Assembly (NCBI RefSeq): GCF_900100395.1
Contig: NZ_FNFB01000027.1
Span: forward strand, 32,475 to 96,474
Reading direction: 5' to 3'
Origin: Nonomuraea maritima
GTDB taxonomy: Bacteria; Actinomycetota; Actinomycetes; Streptosporangiales; Streptosporangiaceae
Length of the DNA: 64,000 nt
Shown here one piece after another: positions 18,609 through 26,217 of the stretch. Both the position numbers and the translations under genes were made by a program. Numbering within the stretch: position 1 is the first letter of the stretch; each line of letters opens with the position of its first letter. A model generated the notes under the pieces. That model saw only the letters and a program-made list of their open reading frames with translations, was not told the DNA's origin and did not search any database.

Positions 18609-19508
18609 ATGGTGGTACACATGTGGGCTCGACGTCTGCCCCGGATGGCCGCGCTCCTGACGGCGGCCGCTGTCGCGGTCCCGGTTGGCGCTGCGCACGC
18701 CGAACGAAGCCCCGACCAGTCACCGGCCCCCATGCGCCTCGCCGCCGCGACATCCCTCGCCGCGGCAGCCCCGGCCGCGCCATCCCTTTCCTGGCCGTCC
18801 CTCCCAGGCACCGCACGCCACGTCACCGCGCCTGCCGTCATGCCCGCCGCCGAGCCCGTCACGGCGCCGCGCCAGACCTTACGACTCGGCGCCAAGGGCA
18901 AGGCCGTCACCTGGTTGCAGCGGCGGCTCGCCGACCTGGGCTACCGCCCGGGCAGGATCGACGGCCAGTACGGCTCCACCACGCTCGCCGCCGTCTGGGC
19001 GTTCCAGAAGGTCAACGGCATCAGGCCCACCAGCACCGTCGCCCGCCGCACGTGGCAGGCCCTGGAGGCGCCGAAGGCGCCGCGCGTCCTCGCGCCCCAC
19101 GGGCGGGCCACCCGGGTCGAGATCGACCTCACCCGGCAGATCATGGTCCTGTACGTCCGCGGCGAGGTCGAGCTCATCTCCCATATCTCGTCCGGCAGCG
19201 GGGTGCCGTACTGCGAGACCGCCACCTGGCAGGGCCGCAGGCAGCGGTTCTGCGGCTCGGCCACCACCCCCACCGGCAACTACCGCACCACGTGGCGGGT
19301 GAGCGGCTGGCACCGCTCGTACCTGGGCGAGCTGTACAACCCGATCTTCTTCAACGGCGGCATCGCCCTCCACGGAGCCCTGTCGGTGCCGCTGTACCCG
19401 GCCTCGCACGGCTGCGTCCGCCTGCCGATGAACGTCGCCAGGGAACTGCCCGGCAAGCTGGGCAAGGGCGTGCCGGTGCACGTCAGGGGCAAGTTCCGGC
19501 GCGCCTAG
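18609..19508 (+). CDS. Secreted L,D-transpeptidase with peptidoglycan-binding domain; contains a TTA codon
   Basis: A 299-aa exported cell-wall enzyme that makes 3-3 peptide cross-links. A signal peptide (Arg-rich start, then AALLTAAAVAVPVGAAHA) ends near residue 31. A Pro/Ala-rich spacer follows, then a PG_binding_1 domain near 92-150 (LRLGAKGKAVTWLQRRLADL) and the YkuD domain to the end, with HGALSVPLYPASHGCVRLPM carrying the catalytic His-Gly-Cys near 255-274. ATG 18609 or 18621 could start it; neither has a clear ribosome site. Codon 91 (18879-18881) is TTA, very rare in such GC-rich genomes, which suggests dependence on the bldA leucyl-tRNA and hence developmental timing. Confidence 0.9.
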   Translation: MVVHMWARRLPRMAALLTAAAVAVPVGAAHAERSPDQSPAPMRLAAATSLAAAAPAAPSLSWPSLPGTARHVTAPAVMPAAEPVTAPRQTLRLGAKGKAVTWLQRRLADLGYRPGRIDGQYGSTTLAAVWAFQKVNGIRPTSTVARRTWQALEAPKAPRVLAPHGRATRVEIDLTRQIMVLYVRGEVELISHISSGSGVPYCETATWQGRRQRFCGSATTPTGNYRTTWRVSGWHRSYLGELYNPIFFNGGIALHGALSVPLYPASHGCVRLPMNVARELPGKLGKGVPVHVRGKFRRA

Positions 19509-19529
19509 CTGTCGGAACACAACCGCTTC

Positions 19530-20063
19530 TCAGGCCGGCGGCCGGGCCGCGGACGCCCGTCTGCCCTGGGCGGCGGCGACCACCAGGCCCACGCTCTGGA
19601 CCGCCCCCGCGCCCAGCAGGAGAAAGGCGGCGGCGGGTTGCCAGGACGGCAGGCCGCTCACGAAGCCGGACGCGCCGTAGAGCCCTGCCAGCAGTTTCGC
19701 CGGATTGACCAGCGCGACCACGCAGCCGAGCACGTACGGGAAGATCAGAAAGCCCGAGAGCACCAGCAGGAACGCGCGCCCGCGGCGTAAGGGGCGGCGC
19801 AGCAGCAGGCCGATCACCGTGTAGGCCAGCGCGACCACGCCGACGAGCAGGGCGGTCCACCACGTCATCCGCCAGGCGTCCACGCCCAGAGACGTCAGCC
19901 CGCCGGGGCTGATCCGGCCGCCCGCCCACGCGGGGTCGGCGATCTGCGCCGCGGCCGCCCCTCGGACGGCCAGCAGCCCGAGGCCCGCGTACACCGTCAC
20001 CAGGACCGGCCCGAGGGCCAGCAGGACGAGCCCGGCCAGGCGGCCGCGACCGTTTCCCGCCAT
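19530..20063 (-). CDS. Four-helix integral membrane protein, unknown function; contains a TTA codon
   Basis: A 177-aa protein with about four hydrophobic helices (residues 9-36, 66-86, 95-117 and 142-165) separated by short loops, one containing LLLRRPLRRGRAF. I recognise no family. It is convergent with the L,D-transpeptidase gene with 21 bases between stops. Codon 92 (19790-19788) is TTA, so both neighbours in this convergent pair carry the rare leucine codon. The ATG at 20063 begins MAGNGRGRLAGLVLL, a plausible first helix. No promoter is obvious in the 83 bases toward the TetR gene. Confidence 0.75.
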   Translation of the reverse strand: MAGNGRGRLAGLVLLALGPVLVTVYAGLGLLAVRGAAAAQIADPAWAGGRISPGGLTSLGVDAWRMTWWTALLVGVVALAYTVIGLLLRRPLRRGRAFLLVLSGFLIFPYVLGCVVALVNPAKLLAGLYGASGFVSGLPSWQPAAAFLLLGAGAVQSVGLVVAAAQGRRASAARPPA

Positions 20064-20146
20064 GTGATCCGCCTCTCCGCTCGGCTGCGATGGACCACAC
20101 CGATGGTGTCATGGCCGCCGAGGCGGGAAGCCGCCCGCGGGCGCGA

Positions 20147-20785
20147 TCAGCCCAGGGCGGAACCGGCCGCGGACTCCGCTTCGTCCAGAGCGCGCAGCCC
20201 GGCCACGACGACCTCGGCGGCGTGAAGACCGGTGTGGTAGATCGCCTCCAGCGAACGGTCCTCCTCCGCGCCCGCCACGACCGCCAGCTGTATCGCGCCG
20301 ATGATCGCTCCGCACGCGGCCGCCGCCTCTATCGGCGTCACCCGCTCGGGGAACGCCTCGTGCAGGGCCCTGGCCAGCCTGAGCTGGTTGCCGAGCAGCA
20401 TCCGCAGCGCCCGTGCCTGCAGCGCCGGTTCTGTCATGACGAGGCGCAGCCGCAGCCGGGCGTCCTCGACGGTGCCGCGCTCCTCGGAGGTCGCCCATCT
20501 CAGGCCGGCGTCGATGACCCGCAACAACATCCCGGTCACCGTGTCGTCGGGCTGTCGGTCCGCGAGGATGGCGACGGCCATCTCGTGGCGCTCCTCCGCG
20601 TCGTGGAAGACGATGTCCTCCTTGCTGGCGAAGTAGCTGAAGAACGTCCGTGTCGAGATGTCGGCCGCCGCCGCGATCTCGGCGAGCGTCGTCGCCTCGA
20701 AGCCCTTCTCGTCGAACGACCGGAGGGCCGCCTCGATCAACGCCCGGCGCGTGCGCTGCTTCTTGCGCTCTCGCAGTCCCACCAT
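20147..20785 (-). CDS. TetR-family transcriptional regulator
   Basis: A 212-aa repressor. The N-terminal DNA-binding domain is RKKQRTRRALIEAALRSFDE followed by TTLAEIAAAADISTRTFFSYF with the recognition helix near residues 38-50; the C-terminal part is a helical ligand-binding domain. The start is ATG 20785, which gives the MVGLRERKKQ start typical of this subfamily; the reading from 20887 would cross the intergenic operator region. It is divergent from the P450 gene, and three TGCAC-containing units lie between them, so it probably represses both itself and the P450-ferredoxin unit. Confidence 0.92.
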   Translation of the reverse strand: MVGLRERKKQRTRRALIEAALRSFDEKGFEATTLAEIAAAADISTRTFFSYFASKEDIVFHDAEERHEMAVAILADRQPDDTVTGMLLRVIDAGLRWATSEERGTVEDARLRLRLVMTEPALQARALRMLLGNQLRLARALHEAFPERVTPIEAAAACGAIIGAIQLAVVAGAEEDRSLEAIYHTGLHAAEVVVAGLRALDEAESAAGSALG

Positions 20786-20798
20786 GCCGGAACTGTAC

Positions 20799-20850
20799 TG
20801 CACATGGTCACCTTTATGCACCCATTGAATTTTTGCACTCGTTGAGGTTT
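20799..20850. promoter_or_regulatory. Tandem TGCAC repeats, candidate TetR operator
   Basis: TGCAC begins at 20799, 20817 and 20834, with steps of 18 and 17 bases. The last two units, 20817-20833 and 20834-20850, match at 13 of 17 positions (TGCACYCRTTGARKTTT). They lie between the divergent TetR and P450 genes. A minus-strand TACAGT (20797-20792) could be the tetR -10. Confidence 0.5.
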
Positions 20851-20880
20851 CCTGGGAAGGGTGAAGGAAAGGAGCAGAAC

Positions 20881-22071
20881 ATGTCACACGTGAGCATGCC
20901 TACCCTGCGCCGGCAGCCGCTCGACCCGCCCGAGGAGGTCCTCCGGCTGCAGGAAGAGGGCCCGATACACCGCATGACGTTCGCCGACGGCCACCTCGGC
21001 TGGCTGGTGACGGGCTACTCGACCGCCCGCGCGGTGCTGGCCAGCCCGCACTTCTCGAACAGGCCGGAGACGATGCATCCGATCGTGCCGAGCCGGCTGG
21101 AGATCGCCAGGCGCGGAGTCCCCCCGGTGACGCGCGGCTTCTTCCTGCGCATGGACCCGCCCGACCACACCCGCTACCGCAAGCTGCTGACCGGGCAGTT
21201 CACCGTCCGCCGCATCAAGATGCTGGAACCGCGGATCGCCGAGATCACCGCGGCCTGCCTCGACGAGATGGAGGCCGCCGGAGGGCCCCTCGACCTCGTG
21301 GAGGCGTTCGCGCTGCCGATCCCGTCGCTGGTCATCTGCGAGCTGCTCGGTGTCCCGTACGAGGACCGCGCGCAGTTCCAGGTCGACAGCCAGATCTTGT
21401 TCAACCTCGAGACCGGCGCCGACGAAGCGCTGGCCGCGATCGGCAGGATCTCCGCCTACCTGCACGGGCTCATCCAGCACAAGCGCGAGACGCCGTCGGA
21501 CGACCTGCTCAGCGGCCTCATCGAGGGCGGGGAACTCGACGACGAGGAGCTCATCGGGGTCAGCTTCCTGCTGCTGGTGGCCGGGCACGAGACGACCGCC
21601 AACATGCTGGGGCTCGGGACGTACGCGCTGCTCACCAACCCCGACCAGCTCGCCGCCATGCGCGACGACCCGTCGGTGGCGGAGAACGGCGTCGAGGAGC
21701 TCCTGCGCTACCTCACGATCATCCACCTCGGCCCGCTGCGCACCGCGCTGGAGGACGTCGAGATCGAGGGCGCGCTCATCAAGGCGGGGGAGACGGTCGC
21801 CATGCATCTGCCCGTCGCCAACCGCGACCCCGAGCGCTTCCCGGACGGCGACCGGCTCGACGTCACGAGGCCCGCCGGCGGTCACCTGTCCTTCGGCCAC
21901 GGCATCCACCAGTGCCTCGGTCAGCAGCTGGCACGCGCGGAGATGCGCATCGCCTACCCGGCGCTGCTGCGCCGCCTGCCTGGCCTACGCTTGGCCGTAT
22001 CACCGGAAGAGGTGCCGATGCGCTCCGACATGAGCATCTACGGAGTGCACCGCCTCCCTGTCACCTGGTAG
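20881..22071 (+). CDS. Cytochrome P450 (bacterial class, CYP105-like)
   Basis: A 396-aa soluble P450. The I-helix oxygen-activation motif AGHETTAN is near residue 233, the ExxR motif EELLR near 272, and the haem loop FGHGIHQCLG near 338 with the ligand cysteine at about 345. The ATG at 20881 follows GGAG at 20871-20874 with normal spacing; an in-frame upstream reading from 20650 runs through the TetR gene and is rejected. A 3Fe-4S ferredoxin gene begins three bases after the stop, giving the usual two-component pair. There is no ferredoxin reductase in the unit; 12298-13461 is one candidate. Substrate unknown. Confidence 0.93.
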   Translation: MSHVSMPTLRRQPLDPPEEVLRLQEEGPIHRMTFADGHLGWLVTGYSTARAVLASPHFSNRPETMHPIVPSRLEIARRGVPPVTRGFFLRMDPPDHTRYRKLLTGQFTVRRIKMLEPRIAEITAACLDEMEAAGGPLDLVEAFALPIPSLVICELLGVPYEDRAQFQVDSQILFNLETGADEALAAIGRISAYLHGLIQHKRETPSDDLLSGLIEGGELDDEELIGVSFLLLVAGHETTANMLGLGTYALLTNPDQLAAMRDDPSVAENGVEELLRYLTIIHLGPLRTALEDVEIEGALIKAGETVAMHLPVANRDPERFPDGDRLDVTRPAGGHLSFGHGIHQCLGQQLARAEMRIAYPALLRRLPGLRLAVSPEEVPMRSDMSIYGVHRLPVTW

Positions 22072-22074
22072 GTC

Positions 22075-22269
22075 ATGATGAAGATCAAGGCAGATACGTC
22101 GGTGTGCATCGGCGCGGGCATGTGCGTGCTGACGGCGCCGGATGTGTTCGACCAGAGCGATGAGGACGGCACGGTGGTGCTCCTCCAGGAGTCGCCGCCC
22201 GAGGGCCAGGAGGAGGCCGTACGCCGCGCCGTGACCCTGTGCCCGTCCGGGGCGCTGTCGGTCGAGTGA
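22075..22269 (+). CDS. 3Fe-4S ferredoxin, P450 partner
   Basis: A 64-aa ferredoxin of the type that pairs with actinomycete P450s. Three cluster cysteines are visible: CIGAGMC near residues 11-17, with alanine at the position where a 4Fe-4S protein would have another cysteine, and CPSGAL near 56. ATG occurs at 22075 and 22078; either can start it, with GGTAGG just upstream overlapping the P450 stop. It transfers electrons to the P450 encoded immediately upstream. Confidence 0.92.
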   Translation: MMKIKADTSVCIGAGMCVLTAPDVFDQSDEDGTVVLLQESPPEGQEEAVRRAVTLCPSGALSVE

Positions 22270-23019
22270 CCCGGCCCGGAGCGCGAGCAGCCGGACCGCT
22301 CCGCTCTGGGCAGCAGTCGGATTGCCCACGGGGATGAGCATGAGCACGTAACGGGCGCTGTGCAGTTTGCCGGCCGGACGGCCATCGACGGGGATACCGC
22401 GGGACGCGTGCCTTGTCGCGCCCTGAGGAACGCCGGACCGCGCGATGATCCGCACCGGACCGGGGCAGCAGCCATGTGACGCTGCGATCATCGCTCCTTG
22501 GGGGCACGCTCCTGGCGGCCCGTCCACTTGCGAGTGACTTGGCCGGCTCCAGGGGCCGCAAGAAGGGCCTGCTGCGAGGGACGCTCTCCCCGTGCTCAGC
22601 CGGCGTGGCAGGACAACCCGAGGGGACGATCCAAGGGGACGACCCGAGGGCTGCCCCGATTGCCAGGCGCGGTGCCGCTTGGTTACCGCTCCCGCTCTCA
22701 GACGCAGCTCGCCGCCGACGCGACAGGATCGCGGCGGCTTCCAGGCCACAGGACCGAGGCGTTGCTGCCTCAAGCCTTGACCCGCTCGTACGGCGCCTTG
22801 GCCCGCTCGTACGGCGCCTTGGCCCGCTCGTACGGCGCCTTGGCCCGCTCGTACGGCGCCTTGGCCCGCTCGTACGGCGCCTTGGCCCGGTCGTACGGCG
22901 CCTTGGGCCGTCTGCGGGCCCACGCCGGGTGTCCCCGCTGGCGTAGCTGGGGTCAGCCGCACGGCGCCCCGGCGGGGTCAGCCGTACGGCCGGCCGACGG
23001 GTTCGGTCGCTCCAGGTGG
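22270..23019. other. 750-base gene-free interval with a tandem array
   Basis: No convincing coding sequence is seen. Open frames here exist on both strands because the 21-base array keeps all frames open, and their composition (Arg, Gly, Pro, Ala) is that of non-coding GC-rich DNA. Its main content is the array at 22781-22906. Confidence 0.65.
22781..22906. repeat. 21-bp tandem repeat, six units
   Basis: The unit CCCGCTCGTACGGCGCCTTGG is repeated at 22781, 22802, 22823, 22844, 22865 and 22886. Five units are identical and the sixth differs by one base (CCCGGTCG). Each unit contains the palindromes CGTACG and GGCGCC. Copies are head to tail with no spacers. Confidence 0.95.
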
Positions 23020-23466
23020 TCAGCCCGCGAGCGGGACGTCCACCGGGAGCTGGGGCTGCGAAGCGATGCCCAGGAGGTCTTCGACGAGCGTCACGAACGT
23101 CTCCGCCTCGGCCAGGATCTCCTCGGCGTCGGACGCGCTGACGCGGCGCACCATGCCGGCCTCGGCGGCGGCACGCTTGTCGGCCGTCGTCGAGAAGTAG
23201 GCGGCCCACTCGGCCAGCGCGGGCTCGGCCTCGGGGAGCAGTTCCCATGCGCTGCGCAGCCGCCGCCGGCGCCCCTCCATGGGGCGGGGACGCGCGGCCA
23301 GGAGCGCCGCCGCCGCTCTCAACGCGGCCAGATGGGCGGCCACGAAGCGGGACGCCGGGGTGCGTGCGCCGGCAGCCTCCGCCAGGCAGGAGCGTGAATC
23401 AGTCAGATGTGCCCGAACCGCCGGCGACAGCCGGGGCCCGGGCGTGTCTCTAGGCCGTGGTGCCAT
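23020..23466 (-). CDS. SAV_6107-family HEPN domain protein
   Basis: A 148-aa all-helical protein that I recognise as the SAV_6107 HEPN family of actinobacteria. Characteristic segments are RFVAAHLAALRAAAALLAAR near residues 40-59, LRSAWELLPEAEPALAEWAA near 70-89, and AEAGMVRRVSASDAEEILAE plus FVTLVEDLLG near 101-132. HEPN proteins are often RNases or toxin partners, but the catalytic RxxxxH motif is not evident here. The ATG at 23466 has AAGGAGG eight bases upstream. No antitoxin-like partner is adjacent; both sides are repeat-rich non-coding DNA. Function unknown. Confidence 0.8.
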   Translation of the reverse strand: MAPRPRDTPGPRLSPAVRAHLTDSRSCLAEAAGARTPASRFVAAHLAALRAAAALLAARPRPMEGRRRRLRSAWELLPEAEPALAEWAAYFSTTADKRAAAEAGMVRRVSASDAEEILAEAETFVTLVEDLLGIASQPQLPVDVPLAG

Positions 23467-24270
23467 GTTGCGCGCCTCCTTGGATGCGTGGGCGGCTGTC
23501 CGGCGTCTGCGCCGATGGAGTCAACAATCGCAGACGCCACCGACATTTCCGCCGGGCAGGCCGGACGAGGAGCTTCCCCTCTCCCCGTCCGGCCAGGACA
23601 CGCCCTTTCGTCTCCGCCGACGACGAGGACGTGCCCTTCGCCCGTGGAGCCCGGCCGCGGGCGTCACTTGGGGGAAGCGAACGGCCCACGACCAGGTCCT
23701 CGTGACGCTGAGCCGCGAGCCTCACCGTCACAGGTCGAACATAATTTCGAGCAGGCTGCCGTGTCAACCATTTCACGAACACGGGTTCGATGACCATGAA
23801 CGACCAGGGACGCGACGGACAACGTCACGCCCGCTCCTGGCATCCCGCTGACGTGCCTCGGCCGAGGGTGCCGGATTCACGGAGCCTCAGCCGGCCGGGC
23901 ACAGCTGACCGCGCCCGCCTGACTCCCCGCTGACGACGCCCGGCCGACGGCGCCGGCAGGGATCGTGGGGTGCGCCACCGCCTCCGTGGTGTCCGGTTCG
24001 CATCAGGGCGCCGCCGGGCAGTCGGAGCCTGGACCCGCCCGAAGGCGCTTCGACCGACGAAGCCCAGCGGACGTAGCAGGGGGAGAGCGCGTGATGCGGC
24101 ACCACCTCCCTGCCGTCCGGGTCGCAAGCGGCGAAACGCCACTGGGCCAGCTCCCGGTCCGGACGCCGCTGCGACGGATCGCGTTCCGGGAACCACTGCG
24201 ACGGTCGCCCCTCGTTGGCGTGGCGGCGGGGCCGGTCGGCGAGGACGGCGATGGGTTGCTGAGGCTGCTC

Positions 24271-24401
24271 GAACGCGGCCGGGTAGATGCAGGCCGCTTG
24301 AACGTGGCTGGGTAGATGGCAGGCTGCTTGAGCGTGGGCGGGTGACGGCGGGTCGCTTGAACGCGGCCGGATGGACGGCAGGCCGCTAGAGCGTGGCCGG
24401 G
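24271..24401. repeat. 29-30-bp degenerate tandem repeat, about 4.5 units
   Basis: Units begin at 24271, 24300, 24330, 24359 and 24389 (partial). Each starts GAACGCGGCCGGG or GAGCGTGGCCGGG and ends AGGCCGCTT or a close variant. Divergence between units shows the array is old or under no constraint. Confidence 0.75.
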
Positions 24402-24858
24402 TCTTCGGCTGATGGCGTGACGGTGCTGGTGAAGTGCGCGTACTGACGCAGGCTCCGGGTTCGACCGGCGAGTTCGAGTTGGCCTGGTGACTCGGGCGTT
24501 TCCTTGCAGCCTTCAGCCTCGTACTGGTCGACGGGCCGAGCGCGGGTCGGCTGAGCGGCCGTGTCCGACTTCTGCCGAGCCGCGGGTCAGTGCCGAGCCT
24601 TGGGCCCATATGTCTAGCCAGGGGCCGAGGTGTCGGGCGCTTGAGAGCGGGCTGTTCGGGTGGTGTGGGGAGCCATCAAGCTCGGGTCGGAGCATTTCGG
24701 CCGGCTCGGCTCTCGGGCTCATGCCGAAGCCGCGAAGAACGCGAGCAGGGCCTCTATGGCGAGCGGGGGCGCCGAAGACGTCGCCGACGAAGCTCGCGCC
24801 TGAAGCGGTGGGCTTGTGCGCGTGCCGACGCCTGCCCGACGTCGTGGCTCATAGGCAG

Positions 24859-25058
24859 GTCAACGGCTTGTGTCCGGGGTCGTGCTCATGAGCGCGTCAA
24901 CGGCTTGTGCCCGGGGACGTGGCTGGTGCCCGAGATCGTGGCTCGCGTAGGCCGCGGCTCGTGTCCGAGGTTCGGCCTGCTTGGACGCTGTGCTGAATGT
25001 CCGAAGTCGTGGTTCGCGTGGGCCGTCGCCGGTGTCCGAGGTCGTGACTTGCGTGGGG
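24859..25058. repeat. Second degenerate repeat cluster
   Basis: GTCAACGGCTTGTGTCCGGG at 24859 recurs at 24896 with one change. A 26-base motif of the form GTGTCCGAGGTCGTG then GCTCGCGTGGG recurs at about 24926-24951, 24997-25022 and 25032-25057, with a partial copy at 24961. Confidence 0.65.
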
Positions 25059-25421
25059 TGCGGGGTCGCCGGGCCGGGCATGTCCGGGCATTCGATGTCA
25101 TGCCGAGCAGCGCGGGGCATGTCTGCGGCCCGACGCCGAGACCATGTCGGGGACCAGGGCCGTGGTGCTTCACGATCGCCCGCAGGTCGATTACCGACCG
25201 GCAGCGCGGCGAGTACGTCCTGAGATGCCCGGAACTTGCGCCAGGTTCAGGGTTGTGGGGCCGAGACCTGGGTCATGGCCTCAGAGGTGCTGAGGTGCGG
25301 TTGTGGGTTGGGGCCCCGGGGCTCGGGTCCGGAGGGTGGGGCTGGTGAGCCTTGGGTCGGGGTCGAGCCTCGGGGCGGTGTCAACAGAGCCGTGGGGTGG
25401 CGTTCGAGATCTGCGGCAGAA

Positions 25422-25916
25422 CTAGAACGACTCGACGGCCCGGCGGGCCTCGGCGTCGAGCACGCCCCAGCTGATCAGCTCCTCGGTCAGCTCACTGGGC
25501 GACTTGTCATAGATCACCGCAAGGGAGCGCAGGTCTTCCTGGCGGATCGACAGCACCTTGCCGTTGTAGTCGCCACGCTGGCTCTGGATGGTGGCGGCGT
25601 ACCGGGCAAGGGCTCCGGCCTTCTCCTTCGGCAGGGTCGCCAGCCGCTCCAGGTCGATCACAAGTTTGGGTGTCGGCCCGAGCGGGCTGGGGGCGGCGCC
25701 GCCCGGCAGCAGCTCGGAAACGGGCACTCCGTAGAAGTCGGCAAGTTCGGCAAGCTTCTGCACGGTCACGGCACGGTCGCCGCGCTCGTACGAGCCCACG
25801 ACAACGGCCTTCCACCTGCCACGCGACTTCTCTTCGACTCCGTGCAGGGACAGACCCTGCTGGGTGCGGATGGCGCGGAGTCTCGCACCCAGCGACTTTG
25901 CGTATTCAGACGGCAT
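25422..25916 (-). CDS. bldD: Developmental regulator BldD
   Basis: A 164-aa regulator that represses sporulation genes during vegetative growth when dimerised by cyclic di-GMP. The N-terminal helix-turn-helix domain (LGARLRAIRTQQGLSLHGVE and VVVGSYERGDRAVTVQKLAE) is almost identical to Streptomyces BldD. The C-terminal domain has ATIQSQRGDYNGKVLSIRQE, the RGD-containing cyclic di-GMP site near residue 115, and SWGVLDAEARRAV near the end. ATG 25916 begins MPSEYAKSLG as in homologues; an open reading extends 100 codons upstream but is regulatory DNA. A candidate BldD box lies about 150 bases upstream, consistent with autoregulation. In Streptomyces bldD adjoins pyrR; here an arc cluster separates them. 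Confidence 0.97.
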   Translation of the reverse strand: MPSEYAKSLGARLRAIRTQQGLSLHGVEEKSRGRWKAVVVGSYERGDRAVTVQKLAELADFYGVPVSELLPGGAAPSPLGPTPKLVIDLERLATLPKEKAGALARYAATIQSQRGDYNGKVLSIRQEDLRSLAVIYDKSPSELTEELISWGVLDAEARRAVESF

Positions 25917-26063
25917 CGTGTGGCCCCCGGCTCTCGTATGTATCGCTCTCAGTAGATTGTGCTCCCTTGTGGCGAATGCCCGAGCCACCGGGGGGTCTGG
26001 TGCCGGGTTAGGCACCATCGGTAGCCATGGCCCTGGGTTTACCCCAGATCGCCACGCGGAGTG

Positions 26064-26078
26064 GTTACGCACAGTGAC
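26064..26078. promoter_or_regulatory. Candidate BldD box upstream of bldD
   Basis: GTTACGCACAGTGAC fits the pseudopalindromic BldD consensus as I recall it (nTnACnC(A/T)GnGTnAn) at all fixed positions except the ninth. It lies in the 301-base bldD upstream region, about 150 bases before the start codon, where BldD is known to repress its own gene in Streptomyces. Confidence 0.55.
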
Positions 26079-26114
26079 GGTAAAGGGGTGGGCGCCTGAG
26101 GTCAAGCTGATTGG

Positions 26115-26140
26115 AAAAAAGATGCCGAATCCGGTCCGGC
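26115..26140 (-). terminator. Hairpin with T-tract ending the arc/USP operon
   Basis: On the minus strand GCCGGACCGGATTCGGC (26140-26124) can fold, and it is followed within 3 bases by six T residues (26120-26115). A second possible stem, GAACGCCC/GGGCGTTC at 26153-26186, lies just before it. They would insulate bldD from read-through of the arc operon. Confidence 0.45.
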
Positions 26141-26217
26141 GTAGAACGCGTGGAACGCCCGTGATGCCCCATTGGTCGGGGCGTTCTAGGCGGGTTTGAC
26201 GGGGAAATCGTCCCATG

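Larger units (their letters stand above)
23467..25421. other. 1.95-kb repeat-rich gene desert
   Basis: I find no gene that I can support. Several open frames of 80-250 codons exist on both strands, but they overlap, change frame through repeats, have no ribosome sites and show no recognisable domain. The segment contains at least two degenerate tandem arrays (24271-24401 and about 24859-25058). Composition is GC-rich, but third-position bias is absent. It lies between a gene set typical of the metF/thiE neighbourhood and the bldD-pyr neighbourhood, so it may mark a rearrangement junction. Confidence 0.6.

Noticed and set aside
22781..22906. Possible CRISPR array
   Set aside because: Units are contiguous with no spacers and no cas genes are nearby; it is a simple tandem repeat.
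22476..22946. Protein with repeated GPLVRRL heptads
   Set aside because: The heptads are a by-product of the 21-bp array; the opposite strand and the other forward frames are open as well, so none can be preferred.
23887..24609. A 240-codon minus-strand frame in the gene desert
   Set aside because: Arg/Pro/Ser-rich composition, runs through a tandem repeat, no ribosome site, no recognisable domain.
24487..24891. A 134-codon plus-strand frame
   Set aside because: No third-position bias and no domain; overlaps other equally open frames.
25917..26216. N-terminal extension of BldD by 100 residues
   Set aside because: Homologous BldD proteins start at MPSEYAKSLG; the extra segment is the promoter region and contains the candidate BldD box and a terminator.
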